From contig JAGLQT010000161.1 in assembly GCA_023136715.1 (NCBI GenBank), forward strand, positions 1 to 6,836: a DNA stretch of 6,836 bases. The letters run 5' to 3'. This DNA comes from Gammaproteobacteria bacterium (lineage in GTDB: Bacteria > Pseudomonadota > Gammaproteobacteria > SZUA-229). Numbering within the stretch: position 1 is the first letter of the stretch; every line of letters starts with the position of its first letter. The position numbers were made by a program, and so were the translations under genes. Shown here piece after piece: positions 6,457-6,836 of this stretch. The notes below the pieces were generated by a model. That model did no database searches and was not told where the DNA came from. It saw only the letters and a program-made list of their open reading frames with translations.

Positions 6457-6836
6457 TTATAAATATTGTTTTATCAAAATTTCTGCAATTTGTACGCTAT
6501 TTAATGCAGCGCCCTTTCTGACGTTATCTGCAACCACCCACATATCGATGCCTTTTTCATGAGAAATGTCCTCACGAATACGCCCCACATAGACAGGGTC
6601 GTTGTTGGCACCTTCAGTTACAGCTGTTGGGTAACCACCGTCATTACGTTCATCCAGCACAGTCACGCCATCCGCCGCTGACAATAATTCAGTGACTTTT
6701 TCAGCAGAGATTTTTTCTTTGGTTTCAATATGCACCGCTTCTGAGTGTCCAAAGAACACCGGCACACGAACTGCCGTCGGATTCACCATGATAGATTCAT
6801 CTTCAAAAATTTTGCGCGTCTCCCAGACCATTTTCA
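6457..6836 (-). CDS. asd: Aspartate-semialdehyde dehydrogenase (5' part cut off by window edge)
   Basis: This enzyme makes L-aspartate 4-semialdehyde from aspartyl phosphate with NADPH, the branch point to lysine/diaminopimelate, threonine and methionine. Only the C-terminal ~126 codons are present, about a third of a ~340-residue protein; the nucleophilic Cys lies outside. The fragment reads through KMVWETRKI, then VRVPVFFGHSEAVHIET, which carries the substrate-binding Arg and the catalytic His (codon 6747-6745). It ends with the well-conserved GRIREDISHEKG and WVVADNVRKGAALNSVQIAEIL. These retained residues favour a working Asd over the related, catalytically degenerate Usg paralogue found beside fimV or truA in some Gammaproteobacteria, but the missing part is needed to be sure. 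An internal ATG at 6831 is not the real start, because the frame stays open to the window edge. Confidence 0.92.
   Translation of the reverse strand, partial: KMVWETRKIFEDESIMVNPTAVRVPVFFGHSEAVHIETKEKISAEKVTELLSAADGVTVLDERNDGGYPTAVTEGANNDPVYVGRIREDISHEKGIDMWVVADNVRKGAALNSVQIAEILIKQYL

Noticed and set aside
1..6836. Mobile element, phage, toxin-antitoxin or defence system
   Set aside because: All six genes are conserved chromosomal genes in a known order. No transposase, integrase, terminal repeats, CRISPR repeats or abrupt change in composition was seen.

Overview
The window is a compact block of chromosomal housekeeping genes, all on the minus strand. In transcription order (right to left) they are asd (3' part only), fimV, truA, trpF, trpB and trpA (5' part only). 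The asd–fimV–truA–trpF neighbourhood, with a FimV/HubP-type polar protein beside truA and trpF, is typical of Gammaproteobacteria. Base composition looks moderate (about mid-40s % GC by eye). The genus cannot be told from the sequence. There is no mobile element, tRNA, rRNA or CRISPR array, and no gene-free stretch longer than 300 bases.

Right end (6836–6302): the last ~126 residues of aspartate-semialdehyde dehydrogenase, then a 155-bp gap. The gap contains an imperfect inverted repeat and two closely placed, in-frame fimV starts, each with its own Shine–Dalgarno-like sequence. Centre (6301–3290): one very large gene, fimV. It encodes a signal peptide, a periplasmic FimV N-terminal domain, a LysM domain, a coiled coil, one membrane helix, and a long, very acidic cytoplasmic part with a TPR-like region, Asp-rich repeats and the conserved FimV C-terminal domain. 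The gap after it (3289–3180) holds a strong intrinsic terminator pointing the same way as the genes.

Left part (3179–1): truA, trpF, trpB and trpA are tightly packed. The truA–trpF gap is 12 bp, trpF and trpB overlap by 14 bp, and trpB and trpA overlap by 4 bp (ATGA). They look like one transcription unit with translational coupling. It joins a tRNA anticodon-arm pseudouridine synthase to three late steps of tryptophan synthesis: PRA isomerase and the two tryptophan synthase subunits.

Most of the window is ordinary and well understood. The least explained part is the fimV–truA junction. The terminator ends only about 15 bases before the truA start, so transcription of truA-trpFBA must come from read-through or from a promoter overlapping the terminator. 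A 12-codon reading frame and several mutually exclusive weak hairpins precede the terminator, which hints at, but does not prove, an attenuation-type leader.
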